A stretch of 64,000 bases of DNA from Arthrobacter sp. Leaf141 (GCF_001424565.1 NZ_LMOL01000005.1:808150-872149), one strand, 5' to 3'. Shown: positions 33,332 to 42,073, counted from the stretch's first letter. Notes: generated from the letters alone by a model not told the origin. Made by a program: numbers and translations.

Positions 33332-36300
33332 GGATCCACGCACTTCGGATTTCAGCGTTCGGGCCGTTCGCCGGTACGGAGGACATCGACTTCGACCGGC
33401 TCAGCGCGCATGGCCTGTTCCTGCTCAACGGCCCCACGGGTGCCGGCAAGACCAGCGTCCTGGATGCCATCTGCTTCGCCCTGTACGGCTCTGTTCCGGG
33501 TGCCCGGCAGGACGGCAAGCGGCTCCGCAGCGACCATGCGGAGCCAGGCCAGGAACCTGCTGTCACCTGCGAGTTTTCCGCACAGGGCCGGCGGTTCGAA
33601 GTGACCAGGTCACCGGCCTGGGACAAACCCAGCGCCCGCGGCAAAAACGGCTTCACCACCCAGCAGGCCAAGACCCTCCTGCGCGAGCGGGTGGGCGGCG
33701 CCTGGCAGGAAAAGTCCACCCGCAATGATGAAGCAGGCGCCGAGATTCTGGCCCTGCTGGGGATGGACCGTGAGCAGTTCACCCGGGTGGTGATGCTGCC
33801 GCAGGGCGATTTCGCCGCGTTCCTCCGTTCCAAGGCGTCGGACCGGCTGGAACTGCTGCAGAAACTGTTTGGCACCCAGCGCTTCGAATCCCTGGAACAG
33901 GAACTGTCCCGCCAGGCCCAGGCCGCCAAGGAAAGTGTGGCCGCGCTGACAGCCCGGCTGGGCGTCTTGTTTGGCCGCGCCGAATCGGAGGCCGCGGCCC
34001 TGGAGTTGGCCACTGAGGATGCCCCGGCCGCCGAGACTGCTGAGCGGCTGGAATGGCTCACCGACGCTGTTGAAGACCGGCTCGGCGAGCTGACGAAGGC
34101 CGCTTCGGCGGCGGGTACGGCCAGCACGGCCCGCGCCGCCGAAGTGGAAGCGGAAGCAGCCCGCCAGGACCGGCGTGCCAGGCTCGAAGCCTCGGACGTC
34201 CGGGCGCAGGCAGTGCACGACTCTGCCGCGCAGGTCGCCAGCCAGCTCGAACGGCTTGACCGCCACCGCCAGGCGGAAGTCCTGGCCGCACACCTTCAGG
34301 GTGTTGACTCCGCAGCGGCAAAGGTGGCCGGCGCAGCCTCAGCAGCCGAATCAGCACTGACCCTGCTCCGGTTGGCGGCGGCGGAAGACCCGGAATTGGC
34401 CCGGCTGGAGCTGGACCAGGAGCAGGATCTGGAGCAGGCCGGGCGCTCCGGGACGGCGCCGCTGTCCGGCGCCACGGCGGAACTGGGACGGCTCCGCTCG
34501 CTGCTGGCCGTGGTGGAAGCCCGCGTGCCGGACGAAGACCGGCTGCGGGAACTTCGCACCCGGCACACCACCCTTGCGGGCCGGCACAACCTGGCCGGCA
34601 AGGCGCTGGCGGACCTGGACAGCCGCGAAGTCCGGCTGGGTGCCGATCGCAGCGCGCTGATGGCGGGCCTGCCGGACCTTGAGCTGCGCGCCGGGGCCGA
34701 ACCTTTGTTGAGCAAGGAGGCTGCTGCTGCCGGGGAACTGCTGGACGTGGTCCGCCGCCATGCCGCGGCCCTCACCGGCCGTACAGCTGTCCACCTCCGG
34801 TACGAACAGGCCCGGGAAGTCCGGTTGGAAACCAAACGCGAGTGGCTCGATCTGCGCGAAGCGAGGCTGGCCAACGCCGCCGCCGAGTTGGCCGCCCATC
34901 TGCTTCCCGGCAGCCCCTGTCCTGTCTGCGGCAGCGGCGAGCACCCGCTTCCTGCGACCTCCGGCCACGGCGGCCCTGGCCTGGCCCAGGCGGAGGAGGC
35001 TGCGCAGCAGGAGCACGAGGCGGCTGAGGCCGCATTTGTGCAGGTCAGCAGGGAACTGTCGGACGCAGACCAGAAGATCGCCGTCCTGGTCAGCCAGGGT
35101 GGCGACACCCCGGAGGAGCAGGCACGCCAGGACGCACACGATGCCCGGGAGGCGGCCCGCGCCGCCAGGGACGCCGCGGCCGAACTCGCCACAAAGCGGG
35201 AAGAGCTGGCGAAGACGGATGATGCCATTGCCGCCACGGCCAAAGCCCGCGCTGCCACGGAAGCGGAACTGGCGCAGGCCGCCACGGAGCTTGCCGGCCT
35301 GGCGGAACAGACCGAAACCCTGGACCAGGCGTTGCTTGAGCTCCGCAACGGGCATCGGAGCCTGCCGCAGCGCCTGCGGGCCCTGGAAAAATCGGCGGCA
35401 GTCCTCGCCAAGGCCCTGGACGGACAGGAACGGCTGGAGCGGGCACGGGCAGCGGCCGCTGAGGCGGCGGAACAGCTGGAGCAGGCATTGCCGGGGGCAG
35501 GATTCAGCAGCCCCGACGAAGCCCGGGAGCGGTTGCTGGCCGGCGCGGAGGCAGCCTCGCTCCAGGCACAGGTCCGGGCCGCGCAGGACGAAGCCGCGCG
35601 TGTGGCTGAACTGTTTGCCTCCCCGGACCTGGTCCAGGCCCGGGAGGAACAGGCCGCCGGGCCCGGAGCCGGCACCGATGGACTCCTGGCCCTTCGCGGG
35701 GCCGCTGCCGCTGCCCGCGAGGAAGCGAGGCAGGCGGACCTCGCCGCCGGTCTGGCCGGGCGTTGCCTCGCCGCGCTGCAGGCAATGGGCACCGAATACG
35801 CTGACCTGACGGGGGCGGCCCGGGGGCCCGCCGAGCGTGCTCAGATGCTGGCCGGCCTGGCGGACGCCGCAGCCGGCCGGGGCGAGAATACTTACCGCAT
35901 GAGCCTGAACAGCTATGTCCTGGCCGCCCGGCTGGAACAGGTGGCCCTGGCCGCGTCGGAACGGCTGGTGGCCATGAGTGATGGCCGGTACCTGCTCCAG
36001 CACACCGACGCCAAGGCTGCCCGCGGCGCCAAGTCCGGCCTGGGCCTGGAGGTTGTGGACCAGTGGACGGGATTCCGCCGGGACACCTCCACCCTGTCCG
36101 GCGGTGAATCCTTTATGGCCTCGTTGTCGCTGGCCCTCGGGCTGGCGGACGTGGTCCAGCAGGAAGCCGGCGGCGTGGAAATTGAGACACTTTTTGTGGA
36201 CGAAGGTTTTGGCAGCCTCGACGAGCAGTCACTGGAACAGGTCATGGACGCTCTGGAAGGCCTGCGGGATGGCGGCAGGGTGGTAGGCCTGGTCAGCCAT

Positions 36301-36402
36301 GTGGGGGAGATGAAGCAGCGGATTGGGACCCAGCTCCAGGTCATCAAGACCAGGACCGGGTCCACGCTGCGCATTACCGACGCCCTGGACCTGCCCGGGT
36401 AG
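33328..36402 (+). CDS. sbcC: ATPase subunit SbcC (Rad50-like)
   Basis: This 1024-residue SMC-type ATPase has Walker A GPTGAGKT at 35-42, a Q-loop in VVMLPQGDFAAFLRS, two long coiled-coil arms of Ala/Glu/Arg-rich sequence, a zinc-hook CPVC at 531-534 between them, the signature LSGGES from 923 and Walker B LFVDEGFGSLDEQS (D958, E959). It dimerises through the hook and gates DNA to SbcD. The length is typical. The GTG/ATG overlap with sbcD ensures joint synthesis. Confidence 0.95.
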   Translation: MRIHALRISAFGPFAGTEDIDFDRLSAHGLFLLNGPTGAGKTSVLDAICFALYGSVPGARQDGKRLRSDHAEPGQEPAVTCEFSAQGRRFEVTRSPAWDKPSARGKNGFTTQQAKTLLRERVGGAWQEKSTRNDEAGAEILALLGMDREQFTRVVMLPQGDFAAFLRSKASDRLELLQKLFGTQRFESLEQELSRQAQAAKESVAALTARLGVLFGRAESEAAALELATEDAPAAETAERLEWLTDAVEDRLGELTKAASAAGTASTARAAEVEAEAARQDRRARLEASDVRAQAVHDSAAQVASQLERLDRHRQAEVLAAHLQGVDSAAAKVAGAASAAESALTLLRLAAAEDPELARLELDQEQDLEQAGRSGTAPLSGATAELGRLRSLLAVVEARVPDEDRLRELRTRHTTLAGRHNLAGKALADLDSREVRLGADRSALMAGLPDLELRAGAEPLLSKEAAAAGELLDVVRRHAAALTGRTAVHLRYEQAREVRLETKREWLDLREARLANAAAELAAHLLPGSPCPVCGSGEHPLPATSGHGGPGLAQAEEAAQQEHEAAEAAFVQVSRELSDADQKIAVLVSQGGDTPEEQARQDAHDAREAARAARDAAAELATKREELAKTDDAIAATAKARAATEAELAQAATELAGLAEQTETLDQALLELRNGHRSLPQRLRALEKSAAVLAKALDGQERLERARAAAAEAAEQLEQALPGAGFSSPDEARERLLAGAEAASLQAQVRAAQDEAARVAELFASPDLVQAREEQAAGPGAGTDGLLALRGAAAAAREEARQADLAAGLAGRCLAALQAMGTEYADLTGAARGPAERAQMLAGLADAAAGRGENTYRMSLNSYVLAARLEQVALAASERLVAMSDGRYLLQHTDAKAARGAKSGLGLEVVDQWTGFRRDTSTLSGGESFMASLSLALGLADVVQQEAGGVEIETLFVDEGFGSLDEQSLEQVMDALEGLRDGGRVVGLVSHVGEMKQRIGTQLQVIKTRTGSTLRITDALDLPG

Positions 36403-36411
36403 CGGCGCCGA

Positions 36412-36417
36412 TATACT
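36412..36417 (+). promoter_or_regulatory. -10 box TATACT for the MFS gene
   Basis: TATACT lies 66 nt before the MFS ATG, so this transcript has a leader, unlike most genes here. The leader carries a short open frame and a pairing that reaches the MFS start. Confidence 0.5.
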
Positions 36418-36427
36418 GGAACAGTTA

Positions 36428-36481
36428 CCGGGTTTCGCGCATCGGGAGGAGGGACGGTGCGCAGAGAGTAAACGAGCCCGG
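36428..36481 (+). promoter_or_regulatory. possible attenuator: four-codon leader ORF with strong ribosome site
   Basis: GGAGGAGGG (36445-36453) precedes GTG-CGC-AGA-GAG-TAA (36457-36471), a complete Met-Arg-Arg-Glu frame. It is in phase with the MFS ATG 12 nt after its stop. CCGGGTTT (36428-36435) can pair with GAGCCCGG (36474-36481), which lies just before the MFS ATG, where only weak ribosome-site bases are seen. This fits translational control by a leader peptide, or a start codon shortened by a nonsense mutation. Confidence 0.45.
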
Positions 36482-36483
36482 AA

Positions 36484-37815
36484 ATGACGCCACAACCTTC
36501 TCCCGCTGCAACCAACAACACCCTTGAGGCCGGCCCCGCCACCGCTGCCCCGGTGGGCCGCTTCGCCCGCCTTCCACAGCTGGCCGGCCGCAGTTTCCTG
36601 CCTCTGGGCCTCTTCGCCCGGCTGCCGCTGGCCATGCTCACGGTTGGCACACTGACCCTGGTCACCTCCGTCAGCAGCTCCTACGCCATTGGCGGAACCG
36701 CTGCCGGGGCCGTAGGCATCGGTTCGGCCCTTGGCGCGCCGATACTCGGTGCGCTGGCAGACCGGCGCGGCCAACGCCCTGTCCTGCTGGTGGCCGCTGT
36801 CCTCAATACCCTCGCCGTTGTGTCGCTGATCGTCGCCGCCACCACCATGGGCCAGGCTGGTGGGTTCCCCGTATTTGTCCTGGCGACGGCGTTCCTGGCC
36901 GGCGCCAGCTGCCCGCAGGTGGGGCCGCTGGCCCGGGTCCGCTGGATGGCCCTGGCCTCCCGCGGAGTGCCGGCGGATAACAACCGCGACCTTGACACGG
37001 CACTCTCGTACGAAAGCACGGCAGACGAAGTGACCTTCGTCCTGGGGCCTGCCCTGGTGGGCATCCTCGCCAGCCTGCTGGCGCCGTGGCTGCCGCTTGC
37101 CCTCGCCGCGGCCATGACCATCACGCTGGTCCCGGCGTTCGCCTCGCACCCGACGCACCGCTCGGTGCCGGTCAGCCGCCGCAGCGCAGGATCAGGCTCC
37201 GCAGCGCAGGAACCTGCAGCCAAAAAACTGCCGCCGGCCGTGATCCTGCCGGTGGTGGCAATGGTCTGCATGGGCACCTTCTTCGGCTCCACCCAGGCCG
37301 CACTCAGCGCCTTCTCGGCAGGGTTCGGCGGCTCGGAGCTGGCCGGCCTGCTGTACGCCGCCATGGGCCTGAGCTCCGCCGCCGCCGCACTCTCGGTGGC
37401 CTACTGGCCGCGCCGGTTCAGCCTTCCGCTGCGGTGGATGGTGTCCGCCTTCGCCATGGCCGCGCTCGCCGTCCTGCTGCTGCTGCCCACGTCACTCGGC
37501 GCCATGGTAGCCGTCCTGCTGGTCCTGGGCCTTCCCGTGGGACCGGTGATGGTCACCGTCTTCTCCGTGGGCGGCATGGTGGCCCCGGCCCGGCGACTGG
37601 GCACCGTTATGACGGCCCTGGCCAGCGGCATCGTGGCCGGCACGGCCCTGGGCTCCTCCATCGGCGGCCAGCTGGCGCAGACCAGCGGGTATGCAGCGGC
37701 GTTCATTGTCCCCGTGGCGGCTGCTTTGGCGCTGGCCCTCCTGGGTGCGGCAGCCGCCGTCGGACTCCGCCCGAAAGACCCGGGCGCTACTGACGCGCCG
37801 CGGAAGGCAGCGTAA
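36484..37815 (+). CDS. MFS transporter
   Basis: This 443-residue protein has twelve membrane segments in two halves separated by a basic loop (about residues 215-250). The A-motif-like GALADRRGQRPVL lies after helix 2, and GPVMVTVFSVGG lies in the second half. This is a drug-efflux-like major facilitator protein, but the substrate cannot be read from sequence. The translation start at ATG 36484 has poor ribosome-site complementarity and is preceded by a leader frame. Its 3' end overlaps the converging map gene by 29 bp. Confidence 0.88.
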   Translation: MTPQPSPAATNNTLEAGPATAAPVGRFARLPQLAGRSFLPLGLFARLPLAMLTVGTLTLVTSVSSSYAIGGTAAGAVGIGSALGAPILGALADRRGQRPVLLVAAVLNTLAVVSLIVAATTMGQAGGFPVFVLATAFLAGASCPQVGPLARVRWMALASRGVPADNNRDLDTALSYESTADEVTFVLGPALVGILASLLAPWLPLALAAAMTITLVPAFASHPTHRSVPVSRRSAGSGSAAQEPAAKKLPPAVILPVVAMVCMGTFFGSTQAALSAFSAGFGGSELAGLLYAAMGLSSAAAALSVAYWPRRFSLPLRWMVSAFAMAALAVLLLLPTSLGAMVAVLLVLGLPVGPVMVTVFSVGGMVAPARRLGTVMTALASGIVAGTALGSSIGGQLAQTSGYAAAFIVPVAAALALALLGAAAAVGLRPKDPGATDAPRKAA

Positions 37816-38569
37816 GGATCTCGGCTCCGTCGGCCGTGATGGCAATGGTGTGCTCACTGTGGGCGGTCCGGCAGCCGGTGGCGCTGCGCAGGGTCCACCC
37901 GTCCGGGTCCGTGACCAGTTGGGCAGTGTCAGCCATGACCCAGGGCTCAAGCGCCAGCAGCAGGCCCGGACGCAGTTTGTAGCCGCGTCCGGGCCGGCCG
38001 GTGTTGGCGATATGGGGGTCCTGGTGCATCGTGGAGCCGATGCCGTGGCCGCCGAACTCCGTGTTGACCGGGTAGCCGGCGTTGGTGAGGACCGTGCCGA
38101 TGGCGTGGGACAAATCGCCGATCCGGGCCCCCGGACGGGCAACGGCGATCCCGGCTGCCAGGGCGCGCTCCGTGGCGTTGATCATGGCAACGCTGGCTGC
38201 CGGGCGGGCCGCGCCCACCAGGAAGGTGATGGCGGAATCAGCCGCGACCCCATCCTTGATGACAGCCAGGTCAAGGGTCAGCAGATCGCCGTCGGCAAGG
38301 GTGTAATTGTGAGGCAACCCGTGCAGCACGGCGTCGTTCACGGCAGTGCAGATGTAGTGCCCAAAGGGCCCGCGGCCAAACGAGGGAGCATAGTCCACGT
38401 AACAGGACGTGGCCCCGGCCTCGAGGATCATGGCCTTGGCCCACCTGTCGATGTCCAGCAGGTTGGTGCCCACCGTGCTGCGGGCCTTGAGGGTGTGCAG
38501 GATGTCTGCCACCAGGGTCCCGGTGACCTTTGCACGGGTCAGCTCGGCGGGGTTCAGGATTTCGATCAT
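37787..38569 (-). CDS. map: methionine aminopeptidase type I
   Basis: This 260-residue enzyme removes the initiator methionine. Metal ligands and neighbours are visible: FGHYICTAVNDAVLHGLP (His and following), GDLLTLDLAVIKDGVAADSAITF with the two aspartates, GHGIGSTMHQDP, and LALEPWVM and EHTIAI with the glutamates. The ATG at 38569 has GGAGG at 6 nt. It is divergent from an XRE gene; the shared 69-bp gap carries an inverted repeat. This is probably a second, regulated copy rather than the translation-operon enzyme, which is an inference from context. Confidence 0.93.
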   Translation of the reverse strand: MIEILNPAELTRAKVTGTLVADILHTLKARSTVGTNLLDIDRWAKAMILEAGATSCYVDYAPSFGRGPFGHYICTAVNDAVLHGLPHNYTLADGDLLTLDLAVIKDGVAADSAITFLVGAARPAASVAMINATERALAAGIAVARPGARIGDLSHAIGTVLTNAGYPVNTEFGGHGIGSTMHQDPHIANTGRPGRGYKLRPGLLLALEPWVMADTAQLVTDPDGWTLRSATGCRTAHSEHTIAITADGAEILTLPSAARQ

Positions 38570-38597
38570 GCAGCGCCTCCAGGCATCATTTTCCAAT

Positions 38598-38632
38598 AAC
38601 TATACCGGCCATATTATCCCGGTACTATAGTT
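38598..38632. promoter_or_regulatory. divergent map/XRE operator region
   Basis: AACTATACCGG (38598-38608) and CCGGTACTATAGTT (38619-38632) are inverted copies, apart from a three-base insertion, around an AT-rich centre. The right arm contains TATAGT (38626-38631), which ends 7 nt before the XRE ATG and is its -10 box. A regulator bound here would cover both promoters. Confidence 0.6.
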
Positions 38633-38638
38633 GGTGCC

Positions 38639-38938
38639 ATGGTCAGGTTGCCCCTCACACCCGAAGAAGTCGAGCGCGGAGAACGCCTCGGCGCCCTCCT
38701 CCGCCGAGCCCGCGGACAGCGTTCCATGTTGGAAACGGCCCTCGCAGCACGGGTTTCACCGGAAACGCTCCGCAAAATCGAGACCGGCCGGGTTGCCACG
38801 CCTGCTTTTCCCACCATCGCCGCGATCGCTGACGTGCTGGGCCTTTCGCTGGACGAGGTTTGGGCCGGGATCAATCCACCCGCCGGTGGCACCGCCCAAC
38901 TCGACGGCCGCGGCGCGCCGCAGCGGTTGGCATCCTGA
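38639..38938 (+). CDS. XRE-family transcriptional regulator
   Basis: This 99-residue protein has one Cro/C1-type HTH: LGALLRRARGQRSMLETALAARVSPETLRKIETGRVATPAFPTIAAIADVLGLSLDEVW. The tail is short, Gly-rich and without a sensor domain. The start is fixed by the leaderless TATAGT box. Likely targets are its own promoter and the divergent map promoter (inference from the shared inverted repeat). Confidence 0.9.
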   Translation: MVRLPLTPEEVERGERLGALLRRARGQRSMLETALAARVSPETLRKIETGRVATPAFPTIAAIADVLGLSLDEVWAGINPPAGGTAQLDGRGAPQRLAS

Positions 38939-38970
38939 CCGGGTGCAGCCTGGACCGGCTCTACCCGGTC
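38937..38970. terminator. bidirectional hairpin between XRE and IclR genes
   Basis: GACCGGGT (38937-38944) pairs with ACCCGGTC (38963-38970), and AGCC and GGCT pair inside it. It spans the gap between the two converging stops. Confidence 0.6.
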
Positions 38971-39703
38971 ACGCCAGCAGGGCCTCGATCCGGGCCGCAC
39001 TGGCCGCGAGCGCTTCGCCTACAACTGCAGGGCCGTGCGCGGACCGGATGTAAACCACGGCGAGTGCGGCCGGCCTGCCGCCGGGCACCCGGACCGGTGC
39101 CGCCAGTGATGACACGCCGGGAATGACCTCGTCATGGCTGGCGGAGTACCCCTGCCGCCGGGCCTCTGCGGCTTCCGGCCGGTAGGCGATCCCGGTTCCC
39201 AGGCGCTCCCATTCGGCTTCGGTCAGGGCGGACTGGATGGCGATGCCCGGCGCGCCGGCATTGATGGGATGCCGGCTTCCGGGGTGCTGGGCCACTGTTG
39301 CGCCGGCGTGCCGGGGCTCCACCGTGACCAGCGTGATGCAGTCATGGTGGTCCCACAGCGCCACAAACGCCGTCATGTCCAGGGTGTTGGCGAGGTGGGT
39401 CAGCTCCGGCATTGCTGCTGCCTGCAGGTTCCTTGACACCCCGCGGGCCAGGACGGCGAGTCCCGGTCCCGGCATCAGCTTGCCGGCGTTGTCCCGCTCC
39501 AGCAGTGAGTGGTCCTCGAGGGTGCGCAGGATGCGGTACGCCACGGAGCGGTGCACGGCCATGGCGTCCGCCAGTTCCGCAATGGTCAGGGGGCCGGGGG
39601 CGGCAGCCAGGATCTCCAGGGCACGGATGCCGCGCGAGAGGGTCTGCGACGGGGGTGCCGCGGCCGGTGCCGCTCCGGCCGGTGCTGCAGCGGAGGAAGT
39701 CAT
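38969..39703 (-). CDS. IclR-family transcriptional regulator
   Basis: This 244-residue protein has an N-terminal winged helix (LTIAELADAMAVHRSVAYRILRTLEDHSLLER, about 38-70) and a C-terminal GAF-like effector domain (TLVTVEPRHAGATVAQHPGSRHPINAGAPG, SHDEVIPGVSSLAAPVR). It is divergent from an MHS-family transporter gene, so it probably controls uptake of that transporter's substrate. The ATG at 39703 has TAGGAT 7 nt upstream; the long frame above it is a shadow. Confidence 0.92.
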   Translation of the reverse strand: MTSSAAAPAGAAPAAAPPSQTLSRGIRALEILAAAPGPLTIAELADAMAVHRSVAYRILRTLEDHSLLERDNAGKLMPGPGLAVLARGVSRNLQAAAMPELTHLANTLDMTAFVALWDHHDCITLVTVEPRHAGATVAQHPGSRHPINAGAPGIAIQSALTEAEWERLGTGIAYRPEAAEARRQGYSASHDEVIPGVSSLAAPVRVPGGRPAALAVVYIRSAHGPAVVGEALAASAARIEALLA

Positions 39704-39710
39704 GGCATCC

Positions 39711-39716
39711 ATCCTA
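39711..39716 (-). promoter_or_regulatory. -10 box TAGGAT, leaderless iclR-type promoter
   Basis: On the minus strand TAGGAT, 7 nt, then the ATG at 39703. Confidence 0.6.
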
Positions 39717-39875
39717 GGCCGCCACGATCCCAGGGGACCGGCCCGGCGGCGCCTGCGCCACCTCGCCATCAGGCTGGCGCCGGCACGCCACCCGCCAGGG
39801 TCCCTGCACCCAAACAACGTTGAATTTTGCCGCTTTGCGTGTCCTGACTCACATTTTCGTAGTACCCTGCTTACT

Positions 39876-39899
39876 AACTGACCGTTCTGTCGGTAATTA
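39876..39899. promoter_or_regulatory. palindrome in the IclR/MHS intergenic region
   Basis: ACCG-TTCTGT-CGGT (39881-39894) is an inverted repeat with weaker flanking symmetry (AACTG on the left, AATTA on the right). It is about 50 bp before the MHS transporter ATG and is the best candidate for the IclR-family operator in this 242-bp gap. Confidence 0.45.
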
Positions 39900-39945
39900 T
39901 GAAGGCGTCCGGTGGCATCCCCGCCGAATAAACAATGGAGTTTCA

Positions 39946-41283
39946 ATGACCACACCTTCCCAGGTGGACACCCTTACCGGCCCCAGCAGCAGGTACGAAG
40001 AACGCAAAGTCCTCGCCGGCACCCTGGTGGGCACCACCATCGAGTGGTACGACTTCTTTATCTTTGCCCAGCTGACGGCGACGCTGCTGTCCCCGCTCTT
40101 CCTGGCACCGCTGAACGAATCAAACCCGGGCCTGGCCCAGATCCTCTCCTTCGCCCTGATCGGCATCAGCTTCCTGTTCCGGCCGCTCGGCGCCGTGGTG
40201 GCGGGCCACCTCGGGGACCGCCTGGGCCGCAAGGCCATGCTGGTCTTCACGCTGGTGATGATGGGGGCCGCCACTGCCCTGATCGGTATGCTGCCCACCT
40301 ACGCCCAGATCGGCGCCTGGGCCCCGGTCCTGCTCATCCTGCTCCGTGTTGTCCAGGGCTTCTCGGCCGGTGGCGAGTGGGGCGGTGCCGCACTGATGGC
40401 CGTGGAACACGCACCCCTGAATAAGCGCGGCCTCTTCGGCGCCTACCCCCAGATCGGCGTGCCGGTAGGCATGATCCTGGCCACCGGGTTGCTCTACTTT
40501 CTCAACACCGGAATGTCCAAGGAGGACTTCGCGGCCTGGGGCTGGCGGCTGCCGTTCCTGCTCTCCATCGTCCTGATTGTGGTGGGCTACCTCATCCGCC
40601 GCGCCGTGGCCGAAAGCCCGGTCTTCCAGGAAATGGCCCTGCGGAAGAAGGAAAGCAAGGCGCCCCTGGGCGAGCTGGTCCGCAACCACAAAAAGCCGGT
40701 CCTGTACTCCACGCTGATCTTCATCGGCAACAACGCCGCCGGCTACCTGTTGATCGCGTTCTTCATCTCCTACGCCACCCGCATCCTGAAGATGCCCACC
40801 CCGCAGATCCTGCTGGCCACCACGCTGGCGTCCTTTGGCTGGTTGATCTTCACGCTGGTGGGCGGCTGGCTTTCGGACCGGATCGGCCGGGTGAAGACGT
40901 TCGTGACCGGGTACGCGATCATCTTTGTGTGGATGATCCCCATGTTCGCCCTGATCGACACCAAAAACATCTGGCTTTACGGGCTTGCCCTGTTTGTCCT
41001 CACCATCGGACTGGGCCTCTCCTACGGGCCCATGTCGGCCATGTATGCCGAGATGTTCCCCGCTAACGTCCGGTACTCCGGCATCTCCATCGGCTATGCC
41101 TTCGGCGCCATCCTCGGCGGCGCCTTTGCGGCCACCATCGCCGAATTCCTGCTGCAAAGCACCGGGTGGACCGGCTCCATCGGCATCTACATCATGGTGC
41201 TTTGTGTCATCTCTGTGGTTGGTGTGGTGCTCGCCAAGGAGACCAAGGGCAACCCACTGGGCGTCAGCGGCGGCCACCACTAG
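39946..41283 (+). CDS. MHS-family MFS transporter (metabolite:H+ symporter)
   Basis: This 445-residue protein has twelve membrane helices and the metabolite:H+ symporter signatures GTTIEWYDFFIF, FRPLGAVVAGHLGDRLGRKAML, VQGFSAGGEWGGAAL, and GGWLSDRIGRVK in the second half. The subfamily carries organic acids, betaines or shikimate; the exact substrate is unknown. ATG 39946 has GGAG at 7 nt. The divergent IclR gene suggests regulated uptake of an aromatic or organic acid. Confidence 0.93.
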   Translation: MTTPSQVDTLTGPSSRYEERKVLAGTLVGTTIEWYDFFIFAQLTATLLSPLFLAPLNESNPGLAQILSFALIGISFLFRPLGAVVAGHLGDRLGRKAMLVFTLVMMGAATALIGMLPTYAQIGAWAPVLLILLRVVQGFSAGGEWGGAALMAVEHAPLNKRGLFGAYPQIGVPVGMILATGLLYFLNTGMSKEDFAAWGWRLPFLLSIVLIVVGYLIRRAVAESPVFQEMALRKKESKAPLGELVRNHKKPVLYSTLIFIGNNAAGYLLIAFFISYATRILKMPTPQILLATTLASFGWLIFTLVGGWLSDRIGRVKTFVTGYAIIFVWMIPMFALIDTKNIWLYGLALFVLTIGLGLSYGPMSAMYAEMFPANVRYSGISIGYAFGAILGGAFAATIAEFLLQSTGWTGSIGIYIMVLCVISVVGVVLAKETKGNPLGVSGGHH

Positions 41284-41299
41284 GAACCTTTCCACGCGC

Positions 41300-41340
41300 C
41301 CGACGGCGGGCCGGACCACGGCGGTCCGGCCCGCCGTCGG
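41300..41340. terminator. bidirectional terminator, 18-bp perfect stem
   Basis: CCGACGGCGGGCCGGACC (41300-41317) pairs perfectly with 41323-41340 around ACGGC, between the converging transporter and phosphoribosyltransferase genes. Confidence 0.9.
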
Positions 41341-41343
41341 ACG

Positions 41344-42000
41344 TTAATCGGCAGCCGCTGCCAGGAAACCGAGCGCGTCCGCGTCCGTCAGTTGGCCGAA
41401 ATTCCGGTAGAAGCTGCCCACGGCGCGGAACTTGCCGGGCAGGTGCAGGCACAGCACGGCGTCGCAGACCCGTTCCAGGGACGTCTCCGCCTCCACGGAC
41501 CCCACGGGCGCCGCCGCCACCACGGCTGCCGCGTTGCCGGCCCGGACCGCCTCGACGGCAGCACGCATGGTGGCTCCCGTAGCCAGCCCGTCGTCCACCA
41601 GCAGCACCGTTTTTCCCGCCAGGTCCAGGCTGTATTCCGGGTACCGGGCCGCACGCCTGTGCAGTTCGGCGCGTTCCTGGGCCTCCACGGCTTCCAGCTG
41701 CTCCCGGCCGACCCCATGGGCCAGCACACGGTCCAGCAGCGGCCGGTTGAGGAGCCGGACGGTGCGTCCGCCGGAGCGGGCCAGCGCCCCGTAGGCGGTT
41801 TCCGGATGCCCCGGGATGCCCAGTTTCCGGACCAGGACAGCGCCTAACGGCAGGAACAGGGCCTGGGCGGCGGCAGCGGCCACGGGGATCCCGCCGCGGG
41901 CCAGGCCCAGCACCACGGTGTCCGGCCGTTCCCTGAATTGGGTCAGGACCGACGCCAGCTGCCGGCCGGCGTCGGTGCGGTCCTCAAAGCGCGTTCCCAT
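41344..42000 (-). CDS. phosphoribosyltransferase-fold protein
   Basis: This 218-residue protein has the PRPP-binding loop VLLVDDGLATGATM, an N-terminal VVLGLARGGIPVAAAAAQAL segment and the VRKLGIPGHPETAYGA stretch typical of the actinobacterial group often annotated as phosphoribosyltransferase next to or fused with hydrolases. An alpha/beta hydrolase gene lies upstream on the same strand with a 73-bp gap and a hairpin between. The nucleobase substrate is unknown. ATG 42000 has GGAAGG upstream. Confidence 0.88.
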   Translation of the reverse strand: MGTRFEDRTDAGRQLASVLTQFRERPDTVVLGLARGGIPVAAAAAQALFLPLGAVLVRKLGIPGHPETAYGALARSGGRTVRLLNRPLLDRVLAHGVGREQLEAVEAQERAELHRRAARYPEYSLDLAGKTVLLVDDGLATGATMRAAVEAVRAGNAAAVVAAAPVGSVEAETSLERVCDAVLCLHLPGKFRAVGSFYRNFGQLTDADALGFLAAAAD

Positions 42001-42040
42001 GTGTCCCTTCCGGCCCTTTTGCCACGTCGGACCCAGCCTA

Positions 42041-42073
42041 CCGCCGGGACGCGCGCCCGTGTGCGGCCGGCGG
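42041..42073 (-). terminator. possible hairpin after the alpha/beta hydrolase gene
   Basis: CCGCCGG and CCGGCGG pair over 7 bp around a 19-nt GC-rich loop directly beyond the hydrolase stop. It is weaker than the other terminators here. Confidence 0.35.

Noticed and set aside
34296..36003. Long minus-strand frames opposite sbcC
   Set aside because: Low-complexity Ser/Ala/Arg frames opposite a confident coiled-coil gene, without ribosome site or motifs.
36412..36483. Small-molecule riboswitch before the MFS gene
   Set aside because: The 66-nt leader is too short and lacks any aptamer motif I recognise; the leader ORF explains it better.
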